The position numbers were made by a program, and so were the translations under genes. The notes under the pieces were generated by a model. The model had not been told where the DNA came from. It made no database searches and worked only from the letters and a program-made list of their open reading frames with translations. DNA of 64,000 nucleotides from Pseudomonas sp. R76 (GTDB taxonomy: Bacteria; Pseudomonadota; Gammaproteobacteria; Pseudomonadales; Pseudomonadaceae). The first letter of the stretch is position 1, and each line of letters starts with the position of its first letter. Location of the stretch: the NCBI RefSeq assembly GCF_009834565.1, contig NZ_CP019428.1, forward strand, positions 3,038,001-3,102,000, read 5' to 3'. This document shows, one piece after another, positions 26,616-36,122 of the stretch.

Positions 26616-26636
26616 GCGTTCACCCACACCGAACGC
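26616..26636. promoter_or_regulatory. Probable LysR operator upstream of dctP
   Basis: GCGTTC-N9-GAACGC again, with the same TCG before and GGT plus AAATTC after as in the copy before ich (20966-20986). It lies 83 bp upstream of the dctP start, almost the same distance as in the ich copy (86 bp). This indicates a separate promoter for the TRAP genes under the same regulator. Confidence 0.75.
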
Positions 26637-26712
26637 AGGTATCTAAAATTCGAAATTCACTACACGCGTGACATCAGGCACCTTGCCCTACAACACAACA
26701 ATAAGAAGGTGA

Positions 26713-27702
<990 letters not shown>

Positions 27703-27740
27703 TTGGGCGACCACCCAAAGCTACTGTGGAAAGGGCTTTA

Positions 27741-27828
27741 TGTGGGAGCTGGCTTGCCTGCGATGCAGGCAACTCGGTGTATCTGTAGCACCGAGTTGAT
27801 CCCATCGCGGGCAAGCCCGGCTCCCACA
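27741..27828. repeat. REP doublet inside the dctPQM operon
   Basis: Inverted REP arms lie between dctP and dctQ. Such a structure can protect the upstream dctP message and lower expression of the downstream membrane genes; that effect is inferred from known REP behaviour. Confidence 0.88.
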
Positions 27829-27895
27829 GTGGTCCGCTTCCACAGTTTGCTCCGCTCTCCACCCCGACATCATTCCCGCTTCGCGAGGTTTTGCC

Positions 27896-28528
27896 ATGCA
27901 AACGCTAAGGCGCGTCTGGGAGCACCTGGAGGAAGGGTTTATCGCCTTCCTGCTGGCCGCCATGACCCTGGTGACATTCGTCTACGTCATGCTCAACAAC
28001 ATCTACACGCTGTTCTTTGCCTTGTCCGACAAGTGGGCGTGGAGCAGCCAATTCTTCGGCGCCCTGGGCGACCACACCATGACCTGGGCCCAGGACATGA
28101 CCTGGAGCGTGGCGCTGACCAAGGCCATGTTCGGCTGGCTGATTTTCTTCGGCATTTCCTATGGCGTGCGCACCGCCGGCCACCTCGGCGTGGACGCGCT
28201 GGTCAAGCTGACCAAACGCCCGGTGCAGCGCCTGCTCGGCATGCTTGCGTGCCTGTGCTGCCTGGCGTACGCCGGGCTGTTCATGGTCGCCAGCTACAAG
28301 TGGGTCAGCGCGGTGATGACCGCCCACATCGGCGCCGAAGACCTCGACCAATACGGCGTGGACGTGGGCGATATCGTGATCATCGTGCCCATCGGTTTCG
28401 CCCTGGTGTTTATCCGCTACCTGGAAATTTTCTACCGCATCTTTACCCACCGTCAGGTCGGGTTGGGCCTGGCCGACGAGGCCGGTGAGGCCAGCAAGTT
28501 GGCCGGCAGCCATGAGGAGCGTCACTGA
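27896..28528 (+). CDS. dctQ: TRAP transporter small permease (DctQ family)
   Basis: A 210-residue protein with four hydrophobic segments (near 18-40, 75-95, 110-130 and 155-175) in the DctQ arrangement. It contains the family block FFGISYGVRTAGHLGVDALV. It is the small membrane subunit that joins the binding protein to the large permease. The stop overlaps the start of dctM by one base. It corresponds to PA0885. Confidence 0.85.
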   Translation: MQTLRRVWEHLEEGFIAFLLAAMTLVTFVYVMLNNIYTLFFALSDKWAWSSQFFGALGDHTMTWAQDMTWSVALTKAMFGWLIFFGISYGVRTAGHLGVDALVKLTKRPVQRLLGMLACLCCLAYAGLFMVASYKWVSAVMTAHIGAEDLDQYGVDVGDIVIIVPIGFALVFIRYLEIFYRIFTHRQVGLGLADEAGEASKLAGSHEERH

Positions 28529-29808
28529 TGGCCGTGCTCTGTCTGTTTTTGCTGTTGTTCGTGTTCATGTTCCTCGGCGTGCCGATTGCGATTTCCCTCG
28601 GGTTGTCCGGCGCGGTGTCGATCCTGATGTTCAGCCAGGACTCGGTGAGTTCGCTGGCGATCAAGCTGTTTGAAACCTCCGACGCCTACACCTTCCTGGC
28701 GATTCCGTTCTTCCTGCTCTCCGGCGCGTTCATGACCACCGGCGGCGTGGCGCAACGGCTGATCGACTTCGCCAACGCCTGTGTCGGCCACATCCGTGGT
28801 GGCCTGGCGATTGCGGCGGTGTTGGCGTGCATGCTGTTTGCGGCGCTGTCCGGCTCATCGCCAGCGACGGTGGCAGCGGTGGGTTCGATTGCGGTGGCGG
28901 GCATGGTGCGTTCCGGTTACCCGAAGGAATTCGGCGCCGGCATCATCTGCAACGCCGGCACCTTGGGCATCCTGATCCCGCCGTCGATTGTGATGGTAGT
29001 GTACTCGGCGGCCACGGAAACTTCGGTGGGCAAGCTGTTTATGGCCGGGGTGATTCCTGGGTTGCTGTTGGGCCTGATGCTGATGGTCGCGATCTACATC
29101 GTCGCGCGCATCAAAAAGCTGCCGGCGCAGCCACGCGCGACCTTTCGCGAATGGCTGACCTGCGCGCGCCGTGCCTTCTGGGGCTTGCTGTTGCTGGTGA
29201 TCATCCTCGGCGGCATCTACAGCGGCATGTTCACGCCGACGGAAGCAGCGGCGGTGGCGGCGGTGTACTCGGCGTTCGTGGCTTTGTTCGTTTACAAGGA
29301 CATGAAACTGCGTGACTGCCCCAAGGTGCTGCTGGAGTCCGGACGCCTGGCGATCATGCTGATGTTTATCATCGCCAACGCCATGCTGTTTGCCCACGTG
29401 CTGACCACCGAACAAATCCCGCAGGAAATCACCGCCTGGGTGATCTCCGAAGGCCTCACGCCGATTGGCTTTTTGATCATGGTCAACATCGTGTTGCTGG
29501 TGGCGGGCAGCTTCATGGAGCCGTCGGCCATCGTGCTGATCCTGGCGCCGATCTTCTTCCCGATCGCGATGAAGCTGGGCATTGACCCGATTCACTTGGG
29601 GATTGTGATGGTGGTCAATATGGAAATCGGCCTGGTGCACCCGCCGGTGGGGTTGAACCTGTTCGTGACCTCGGCGGTGACCGGTTTGACGCTGGGGCAG
29701 ACCATCCGCGCGGCGTTGCCGTGGCTGATGATCCTGCTGGTGTTCCTGATTATGGTGACTTACTTGCCGTTTATCTCGCTGGCGTTGCCGCACTGGCTGG
29801 GGATGTAA
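28528..29808 (+). CDS. dctM: TRAP transporter large permease (DctM family)
   Basis: A 426-residue membrane protein of the DctM/elevator type, with about 12 hydrophobic segments and the family blocks FFLLSGAFMTTGGVAQRL, LSGSSPATVAAVGSIA and EIGLVHPPVGLNLFVTSAV. It catalyses sodium-driven uptake together with dctP and dctQ. It overlaps dctQ by one base. It ends the itaconate cluster, and the terpene synthase gene converges on it with a 12-bp gap and no clear terminator. Confidence 0.88.
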   Translation: MAVLCLFLLLFVFMFLGVPIAISLGLSGAVSILMFSQDSVSSLAIKLFETSDAYTFLAIPFFLLSGAFMTTGGVAQRLIDFANACVGHIRGGLAIAAVLACMLFAALSGSSPATVAAVGSIAVAGMVRSGYPKEFGAGIICNAGTLGILIPPSIVMVVYSAATETSVGKLFMAGVIPGLLLGLMLMVAIYIVARIKKLPAQPRATFREWLTCARRAFWGLLLLVIILGGIYSGMFTPTEAAAVAAVYSAFVALFVYKDMKLRDCPKVLLESGRLAIMLMFIIANAMLFAHVLTTEQIPQEITAWVISEGLTPIGFLIMVNIVLLVAGSFMEPSAIVLILAPIFFPIAMKLGIDPIHLGIVMVVNMEIGLVHPPVGLNLFVTSAVTGLTLGQTIRAALPWLMILLVFLIMVTYLPFISLALPHWLGM

Positions 29809-29820
29809 AGGCAGCGCTGA

Positions 29821-31521
29821 TTACTCGCCCTTGAAGCGTATTTCTCGATAGCGCGGCACTGCCAGGTGCCAGGCGATGTTGCCGCGCCATAGATCATGCA
29901 GGGCTTGGGCGCAGATCATCGCTTGCTCCTGAGCCCGCTCTTCATAGCCCAGCGCTGCCAGGCGCTCGGGCAGCGCGGCCTGAGCCCGTGCGAACTGTGT
30001 GGCCCACTGGTCGATGCGTTGCGACACTTGGCTCGCGGCTTGCGCCGCGCCAAGGCCTTGGGTGTGCCTCAGGTGAGTGAGCAGGTTGTAGATGTCTTCA
30101 TCAGGGTTTTCCATGATCCGAAACGACAGCAAGTCGTTGACGGCCTTCAGCAAGTTCAAGGCCAGGCTGCGCAGTTCCTGCCAGGGTTGGCTGTAGTAAA
30201 GTGCCGACGATAATTGGATGTTTTGCACCAGGTAGATGAACTCGAGACAGACTTGAAAACCGCCAGCGTTTTGCCAGAGCGTTTCATAACCTTCCACACC
30301 CGGCTGTGTGTGGTTGATGCGGTGCATCAACGCGGTAGTAGAGGGCGTCAGGTACGTTGAGTATTGCTCGCCAACGCGCTGTTTCCAGAGTGGCGGCATC
30401 AGGCGCGACGCGCGCCGGATGATATCTGCCAGCGCACGCGCCAAGGGCTCTCGGTTGGTGGTGTCGCCTGTGAAGGCAGTGGTGTAAACGCCCCGAATCA
30501 AGCGTTCAAGGGTTTCGGGATTATTGCAGTCTTCGTCAGCAAGGTCGTCCTGGCAACTGAACCATCCCACCAGGTCGGAAAGAATGAGCAGTATCTCAAG
30601 GGGGGCAGCACTCCACATGTAACCGGCGTATTTACCCGGAACGTATATGTCCAATCGGCGGGTGGTTTCGGGGCTGTCTTCCAACCCCATGGACTTGAGC
30701 CATTGACGCGTGTGCTGTTGGACCTGATCCGTAAAGGGGCTCAGCGGGTACGTGGCTGTTTCAAGCCAGCGGGGTAAATGGAAGGGAGCAACCGACGGCG
30801 GGGTGCTATGCGGCGATGAGGGTGAGGGCGCGTGCTCCGGTGTACCTGCCCACTTGGCTATCTCATTTAACCCGTAATGCTCGATCAGTGTGCGAAACCA
30901 AATCGTGAAGGTATCGGGTGCGTTCTCCAGCTCATCCTGCAAGTCGAGAGGGTGTACCCAACGCCAGGCCTTGGCTTCATCAGGGGCAGGATTGGGTGCT
31001 GCGTCACTGATACCCACGAAGACATGATCGTATTCGTACTCCATCAACGCTTGCGACACCTGTGCTTGGTAGGTGAATGTAAAGCGCTCGACCAATTCAC
31101 AAGCCAGCCCCATCTCTTCCATCAGTCGACGTTTTGCCGCATCCAGCGTCTTCTCGCCCAGTCGTGGATGCCCGCAGCAGGTATTACTCCACAGTCCAGG
31201 GGAGTGGTACTTGCCGTCCGCTCTTTGTTGCAGAAGTACACGAGCCTCCCGGTCGAACAAGAAGATAGAGAACGCACGGTGCAACAAGTTTTTTTGGTGC
31301 GCGCGCAGTTTTCCGGCAGTGCCTATCTGCTGATCATTAAGGTCAACGAGTATGAGTAGATCTTCCATTGTGCAGTCATCGGGCAGGGCTGTGAGATAAC
31401 TTATAGTGCTGAATGGGGCGGCAAGCTTATTTTTTTTACAGGGATTTGCAGCGAAGGGCTTATGCCTTTTGTTTTTTATATCGGGGATTTTAATTTCGTT
31501 AAAGTTTGTTGGTGTACTCAT
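29821..31521 (-). CDS. IPP isomerase-terpene synthase fusion protein
   Basis: One frame encodes two enzymes. Residues about 52-225 are a Nudix-type isopentenyl diphosphate isomerase, with active-site cysteine in NTCCGHPRLGE (115-116) and the acidic motif EYEYDHVF (161-168). A Pro/Ser-rich linker (about 230-250) leads to a class I terpene synthase (about 250-566). This part has the Asp-rich motif DDLADE at 325-330, an NSE-like motif NDLLSFRIME at 462-471 (the final Glu one residue later than usual) and a C-terminal R-Y pair. The start is uncertain: ATG 31521 (566 residues) or ATG 31368 (515 residues, exactly at the isomerase domain); neither has a good ribosome site. The 5' part is AT-rich. 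The product terpene cannot be predicted. Confidence 0.85.
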   Translation of the reverse strand: MSTPTNFNEIKIPDIKNKRHKPFAANPCKKNKLAAPFSTISYLTALPDDCTMEDLLILVDLNDQQIGTAGKLRAHQKNLLHRAFSIFLFDREARVLLQQRADGKYHSPGLWSNTCCGHPRLGEKTLDAAKRRLMEEMGLACELVERFTFTYQAQVSQALMEYEYDHVFVGISDAAPNPAPDEAKAWRWVHPLDLQDELENAPDTFTIWFRTLIEHYGLNEIAKWAGTPEHAPSPSSPHSTPPSVAPFHLPRWLETATYPLSPFTDQVQQHTRQWLKSMGLEDSPETTRRLDIYVPGKYAGYMWSAAPLEILLILSDLVGWFSCQDDLADEDCNNPETLERLIRGVYTTAFTGDTTNREPLARALADIIRRASRLMPPLWKQRVGEQYSTYLTPSTTALMHRINHTQPGVEGYETLWQNAGGFQVCLEFIYLVQNIQLSSALYYSQPWQELRSLALNLLKAVNDLLSFRIMENPDEDIYNLLTHLRHTQGLGAAQAASQVSQRIDQWATQFARAQAALPERLAALGYEERAQEQAMICAQALHDLWRGNIAWHLAVPRYREIRFKGE

Positions 31522-31668
31522 AACATTGCTAGCGTTGAGTGAGTAGCAATGTTGCCCACGCAAAGCAGTGGCCTGTGTTGTGTTGATGGTCTTTTACGCG
31601 TGAAGAAAACACTGTGTAAAAAGTGAGAATGGACGCTCTCATACCTTTCAGCCAACGAGGTCGTGAAG
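31522..31668. promoter_or_regulatory. Divergent promoter region of the terpenoid gene pair
   Basis: AT-rich gap of 147 bp between the fusion gene and the prenyl synthase, which start in opposite directions. It presumably holds both promoters. I see no operator palindrome I can defend. AACGAGG ahead of the ATG at 31669 is the ribosome site that sets the prenyl synthase start. Confidence 0.5.
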
Positions 31669-32616
31669 ATGGTCAATTCCTGCTTGTCATTTGATAATGC
31701 CTGGTACTTGGGTGCCAAAGCCCAGTGGTCTGAGCCTTTCATGTATCAAGAACGCACACCTGGAAAGCTCGTGCGAACGGAGCTTGCGTGGGCGCTCTGC
31801 GCGCTATACGGCGTGCCTTGCGCTCAAACCCACGTGCTGTGCGCTGCCATAGAGCGAATGAACCTGTCTTCATTGATTCATGACGACCTGCTCGACGGGG
31901 ACAGTTTGCGCCGAGGCATTCCAACGGTGTGGAAGCAATATGGCCCGGAAGTTGCGCTGGTCTCAGGCATGTACGGTTACTTGGACGGGCTGAGAATGCT
32001 CGCTGAGTTAAATGATATGAATATTGTCCGCGCCGGCATAGAGAGTCTTGAGTGCCTGCATGTGGGTCAGTACTTGGATGCTCAAGTAAGTGCCGGTGAA
32101 ACGTTGCCCTCCCTGGAAGAGTATGGCTGCATCGCTCAAGCCAATACGGGTTGTTTTTTCATGTTTTTATTAAATGCCTGTCAGTGTTTAAGGGCGCTGG
32201 ATGTTGACACCTATAGCTTACTTAAGTCGATGATGAACCTGTTGGGTGTCTATTATCGCTACGTCAATGATTACTGCGATATTAATCATATCCCTCATTT
32301 TGAGAAGAAAAGCTTTGCAATGGATCTGGAAGGGGGCCCAAAGTCATTTCTAATGATCCTGGCTAACAGGCCATTGGTGAAGGGCGCGTTAACGGCGGAT
32401 CAGAAAAGACAAATTATTCAGGACTTCGGTGAGGCCGGTGTATTTGACGCCGCCCTGGCGCTGATGGAGGCAACCTACGCACAGCTTCTCAGTTACTTGG
32501 AGGCTGTGAGGCAGTGCAAGGGTGCGGTCAATATCAATATGCTGGAGGTGTTTTTAAGTACCCTGCATTTCCAGCCTGGCCCGGATGACAATTACTACAA
32601 GCGCGTGCTCGCTTAA
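31669..32616 (+). CDS. Prenyl diphosphate synthase with eukaryote-like second half
   Basis: A 315-residue trans-prenyltransferase. The substrate lysine/arginine block (PGKLVR, 31-36), the first Asp motif HDDLLDGDSLRRG (71-83) and GQYLD (133-137) are standard. The second motif is altered: YYRYVNDYCD (195-204) has Asn200 where the first Asp of D-D-x-x-D is expected. The following KKSFAMDLEGGPKSF resembles the KGF-x-DL-x-EGKFSF of eukaryotic GGPP synthases more than bacterial IspA. The aromatic pair before the second motif, rather than the first, is unusual for bacterial FPP synthase. It is divergent from the isomerase-terpene synthase and probably makes its substrate (C15 or C20). Local GC is low, consistent with acquisition. 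Confidence 0.8.
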   Translation: MVNSCLSFDNAWYLGAKAQWSEPFMYQERTPGKLVRTELAWALCALYGVPCAQTHVLCAAIERMNLSSLIHDDLLDGDSLRRGIPTVWKQYGPEVALVSGMYGYLDGLRMLAELNDMNIVRAGIESLECLHVGQYLDAQVSAGETLPSLEEYGCIAQANTGCFFMFLLNACQCLRALDVDTYSLLKSMMNLLGVYYRYVNDYCDINHIPHFEKKSFAMDLEGGPKSFLMILANRPLVKGALTADQKRQIIQDFGEAGVFDAALALMEATYAQLLSYLEAVRQCKGAVNINMLEVFLSTLHFQPGPDDNYYKRVLA

Positions 32617-32665
32617 CGCCGTCGCGGCCACGTGTGCCCGCGACGGTCGGGAACAGGCTTGCCGC

Positions 32666-33820
32666 TTAGTGATCCATCGCACTCAAGATCGCATGCGCCA
32701 CCTTGACCCGTTCAGCATTCGGGTAATTCTTGTTCGCCAACATCACCACGCCGATGTCCTTGCTCGGCACGTACACCACGTACGCGCCAAAACCGCCGGT
32801 TGAGCCGGTTTTGTTGTACAGCACGTTCGCCGGTTGCGGCTGGGCCGGTGTCAGCCAAGTGACCTTGTGCGGCTCCATTGCCATCGGCGTGGAGTTGCCC
32901 TCCAGCAGGGCTTGCAGCGTGATCGGGTAAGGGTAGCGTTCCCAACCCAGGCCTTGGGTCATGCCGTTCACGGTGTAGTAACCCGCGTGGGTGGTGGCAA
33001 TCGCCTGCTGCAGCGGTTTTTCCAGGGTTTGCGGGTGCATGTTCACCATTACGTAGTGGGCCATGTCCTGGGCGCTGGTCTTGATGCCATAGGCTTCGCT
33101 GTCGAGTGCACCGGGGCTGACGCGGATGGGCTTCAAGTTCTTGTCATAGCCCTGGGCGTACAGGCTGGATTTGTCGGCGGGCACGCTGACGTGGGTGTTG
33201 GTCAAGCCCAGCTTGGGCAGCAGGGTTTTCTCCATGGCCACGTTGAACGGTTGGCCAAGGCTTTGCGCCGACAGGTAGCCGAACAGCCCGATGCTCGGGT
33301 TGGAATACAAACGTTGTGTACCTGGCGTGTAAGTCGGCTTCCAATGCTGGAAGTAGCCGAGCATGGTCTCAGGGCTGTCGGCCGCGTCCGGGAACTGCAG
33401 GGGCAGGCCGCCGGGGGTGTAGGTCGCCAGTTGCACCAGGCTGATCTTGTCGAAAGCGCTGCCGGCCAACGCGGGCAGGTGCTGGCTGGCGATGTCCGAG
33501 AGCTTGAGCTTGCCGGTCGCCTGGGCATAGCCGCCGAGGGTGGCGGTGAAGGTTTTGCTCACCGAGCCGATCTCGAACAGGGTGTTTTCGCTGACCGGTT
33601 GCTGGGTTTCTTTTGACGCCGTGCCGTAGTTAAAGTAATGCACCTTGCCGTTCTGAACCACGGCGACCGCCAGGCCCGGAATCGCCTGCTGTTGCATCAA
33701 CGGTTTTACGCTGGCGTCTACCACGGCTTGCAGGTCTGTGGCCGCCAGGCAGTTGCCGGCTGCCAGCAATACAGCCAGGGCGTTTAAATTACGCACTCCA
33801 AACAGAGAAAGTTGGGGCAT
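32666..33820 (-). CDS. ampC: Class C beta-lactamase
   Basis: A 384-residue periplasmic serine beta-lactamase with a signal peptide (ALAVLLAAGNCLAA). All three class C motifs are intact: S-V-S-K in FEIGSVSKTFTA, Y-S-N in RLYSNPSIGL and K-T-G in VLYNKTGSTGGFG. It is divergent from ampR, the classic inducible arrangement. The gene ends 49 bp from the convergent prenyl synthase. Confidence 0.93.
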   Translation of the reverse strand: MPQLSLFGVRNLNALAVLLAAGNCLAATDLQAVVDASVKPLMQQQAIPGLAVAVVQNGKVHYFNYGTASKETQQPVSENTLFEIGSVSKTFTATLGGYAQATGKLKLSDIASQHLPALAGSAFDKISLVQLATYTPGGLPLQFPDAADSPETMLGYFQHWKPTYTPGTQRLYSNPSIGLFGYLSAQSLGQPFNVAMEKTLLPKLGLTNTHVSVPADKSSLYAQGYDKNLKPIRVSPGALDSEAYGIKTSAQDMAHYVMVNMHPQTLEKPLQQAIATTHAGYYTVNGMTQGLGWERYPYPITLQALLEGNSTPMAMEPHKVTWLTPAQPQPANVLYNKTGSTGGFGAYVVYVPSKDIGVVMLANKNYPNAERVKVAHAILSAMDH

Positions 33821-33947
33821 GATGTCGCTTCCATGAGGTGATCGATTAAATAGATAGCCTGCGCAGGCGGGGCAAATGTAGGCAGTTTGCCGGCCGCGAT
33901 CAAACGATCATATCTTGCACCAGCCATTAGATAAATTAGGGTCAAGC

Positions 33948-34838
33948 ATGCTGCGTTCCCATCTGCCGCTCAATGCCTTGCGCGCGTTCGAGGCGTCGGC
34001 CCGCCACTTGAGCTTTACCCGCGCCGCGATTGAGCTGTGCGTGACCCAGGCGGCGGTCAGCCATCAGGTCAAGAGCCTGGAAGCACAACTCAATGTCACC
34101 TTGTTCAAGCGCTTGCCACGCGGCTTGATGCTCACCAGTGAGGGCGAGACCTTGCTGCCGGTGGTGCGCGAATCGTTTGACCGCATTGCCCAGACGCTCA
34201 ACCAGTTTGAAGGTGGGCATTATCGCGAAGTGCTTACCGTGGGCGCGGTGGGCACCTTTACCGTGGGTTGGCTGCTGCCGCGCCTGCCGGACTTTCAGGC
34301 GCGCTACCCGTTTATCGACCTGCGCCTGTCCACCCACAACAACCGCGTCGACGTAGCCGCCGAAGGCCTGGATTACGCGATCCGTTTCGGCGCTGGAGCC
34401 TGGCACGGCACCGACGCCTGCGAGCTGCTCGCAGCGCCGCTGACCGTGCTGTGTACGCCCACGCTGGCCGAGCAATTGCGCACGCCGGCCGACCTGTTGA
34501 AGCACACGCTGCTGCGCTCCTACCGCGCCGATGAGTGGACCCAATGGTTCCAGGCCGCAGGCCTGCCCGCCGACACCGTCGTGCCGCGCAGCATTGTGTT
34601 CGATTCGTCACTGGCAATGATGGAGGCGGCGCAGCAAGGCATCGGCGTGGCATTGGCCCCGGCGATGATGTTCTGGCGGCAATTGGCGACGGACGTGATT
34701 CGCCAGCCGTTCGATATCGGCATTACCACCGGCAGTTATTGGCTGACGCGCTTGCAGTCGCGGGCGGAGACTTCGGCGATGCTGGCGTTCAAGGGCTGGC
34801 TGGAGGAATTGTCGGCAGCGCATCGAAAGCTGTCCTAA
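33948..34838 (+). CDS. ampR: LysR-family beta-lactamase regulator
   Basis: A 296-residue LysR regulator, near-identical in its first 200 residues to the remembered P. aeruginosa AmpR pattern (LPLNALRAFEASARHLSFTRAA, GHYREVLTVGAVGTFTVGWLLPRL). AmpR represses or activates ampC depending on UDP-MurNAc-pentapeptide versus anhydro-muropeptides. I chose the ATG at 33948; the frame extends 11 codons upstream without similarity. The 127-bp ampC-ampR gap should hold its operator. Confidence 0.92.
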   Translation: MLRSHLPLNALRAFEASARHLSFTRAAIELCVTQAAVSHQVKSLEAQLNVTLFKRLPRGLMLTSEGETLLPVVRESFDRIAQTLNQFEGGHYREVLTVGAVGTFTVGWLLPRLPDFQARYPFIDLRLSTHNNRVDVAAEGLDYAIRFGAGAWHGTDACELLAAPLTVLCTPTLAEQLRTPADLLKHTLLRSYRADEWTQWFQAAGLPADTVVPRSIVFDSSLAMMEAAQQGIGVALAPAMMFWRQLATDVIRQPFDIGITTGSYWLTRLQSRAETSAMLAFKGWLEELSAAHRKLS

Positions 34839-34914
34839 GGCCATTAATTTGAAACAAAATGAAACATTCTCTCGGCGGCAGCGATCTACAGTTTCTCCCG
34901 CCTTGAGTTCATCC

Positions 34915-36099
34915 ATGAAAACCCCGCGCCCCGCCGACCGCATGCCCCACCTCACGCAACTACGCAATTTGAAGATGGCGCGTTCCGCCCATGCCTATGT
35001 ACGTGGCAGCACGGTGCAGTTTTACGAATGGCTGCACAGCCAACCCGGCCGCCGCTTGCCCCACGGCCCGGCGATCTGGATCTGCGGCGATTGCCATGCG
35101 GGCAACCTCGGCCCGACCGGCGACACTAAAGGCCGTATCGACATGCACATCCGCGACCTCGACCAGACCGTGATCGGCAACCCCGCCCACGACCTGGTGC
35201 GCCTGGCGCTGTCGTTGGCCACCGCCGCGCGCGGCTCGGACCTGCCGGGGGTGACCACCGCGCGCATGCTCGAAGAAATGATGGTCGGCTACGAGCAGGC
35301 CTTTAAAGACAAACCCGATGAAGCACCGCCACGTCCGTCCCAGGTCAAGGCCGGCATGCGCAGCGCGGTGGAACGCACGTGGAAGAACTTGGCGCGTGAA
35401 CGCATTGAAAACGTACGACCGACGATTCCGCTGGGCAAGCATTTCTGGTCGCTGTCGCGCGCAGAAAAGGCTGCGCTGAAGACGCTGTGCGCCTCCGATG
35501 AGCTCCACCAGTTGGTCACCTCACTCAAAGGCCGGCCAAAAGACGCCGAAGTTGAACTGCTGGATTGCGCCTATTGGGTCAAGGGCTGCAGCTCCCTCGG
35601 CCTGTTGCGCTATGCGGTACTGCTGGGCGTGGGCGACAAGGATGATCAGGAATATTGCCTGATCGACATCAAGGAAGCCGTCGGCGCCGCTGCACCGCGT
35701 GCGGCCCGCGCGAAGATGCCCAGGGATAACGGGCGCCGAGTGGTGGAGGGCGCGCGCCAGCTGTCACCGGGGCTGGGTGAACGCATGTTGGCGACGCGCT
35801 TTTTGGACCACGGATTTTTCATCCGCGAGTTGCTGCCCCAGGACATGAAGCTGGAGCTGGATGAACTCAGCGAGACCGATGCGATGCACGCCGCCGGCTA
35901 CCTGGCCCGCGTGGTCGGCATCGCCCACGCCCGACAGATGGACCGCGATACGCGCAAGGAATGGATGGCCGTGCTGCAGGAGAACCGCTCGAAACAGCTG
36001 GATGCGCCGTCATGGTTATGGACCAGTGTGGTGCAGTTGGTGGGCAGCCATGAGCAGGGTTATCTCAACCATTGCCGGCGGTATGCGTTGGAGCATTGA
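34915..36099 (+). CDS. DUF2252 family protein
   Basis: A 394-residue protein of the DUF2252 family, with kinase-like features: RGSTVQFYEWL, ICGDCHAGNLGP, DMHIRDLDQTVIGNPAHDLVRL and KGCSSLGLLRYAVLLG. The H-x-G-N and D-x-D patterns resemble aminoglycoside-phosphotransferase-like folds, but no substrate is known. The ATG at 34915 is preferred; a TTG at 34849 would add 22 residues. It follows ampR by 76 bp and ends just before the large REP array. Confidence 0.8.
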   Translation: MKTPRPADRMPHLTQLRNLKMARSAHAYVRGSTVQFYEWLHSQPGRRLPHGPAIWICGDCHAGNLGPTGDTKGRIDMHIRDLDQTVIGNPAHDLVRLALSLATAARGSDLPGVTTARMLEEMMVGYEQAFKDKPDEAPPRPSQVKAGMRSAVERTWKNLARERIENVRPTIPLGKHFWSLSRAEKAALKTLCASDELHQLVTSLKGRPKDAEVELLDCAYWVKGCSSLGLLRYAVLLGVGDKDDQEYCLIDIKEAVGAAAPRAARAKMPRDNGRRVVEGARQLSPGLGERMLATRFLDHGFFIRELLPQDMKLELDELSETDAMHAAGYLARVVGIAHARQMDRDTRKEWMAVLQENRSKQLDAPSWLWTSVVQLVGSHEQGYLNHCRRYALEH

Positions 36100-36122
36100 T
36101 CTAGCGAGCAGCGACGAGCAAA

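Noticed and set aside
29821..31563. Start of the isomerase-terpene synthase at 31563
   Set aside because: It would use TTG with no ribosome site; ATG codons at 31521 or 31368 are more likely.
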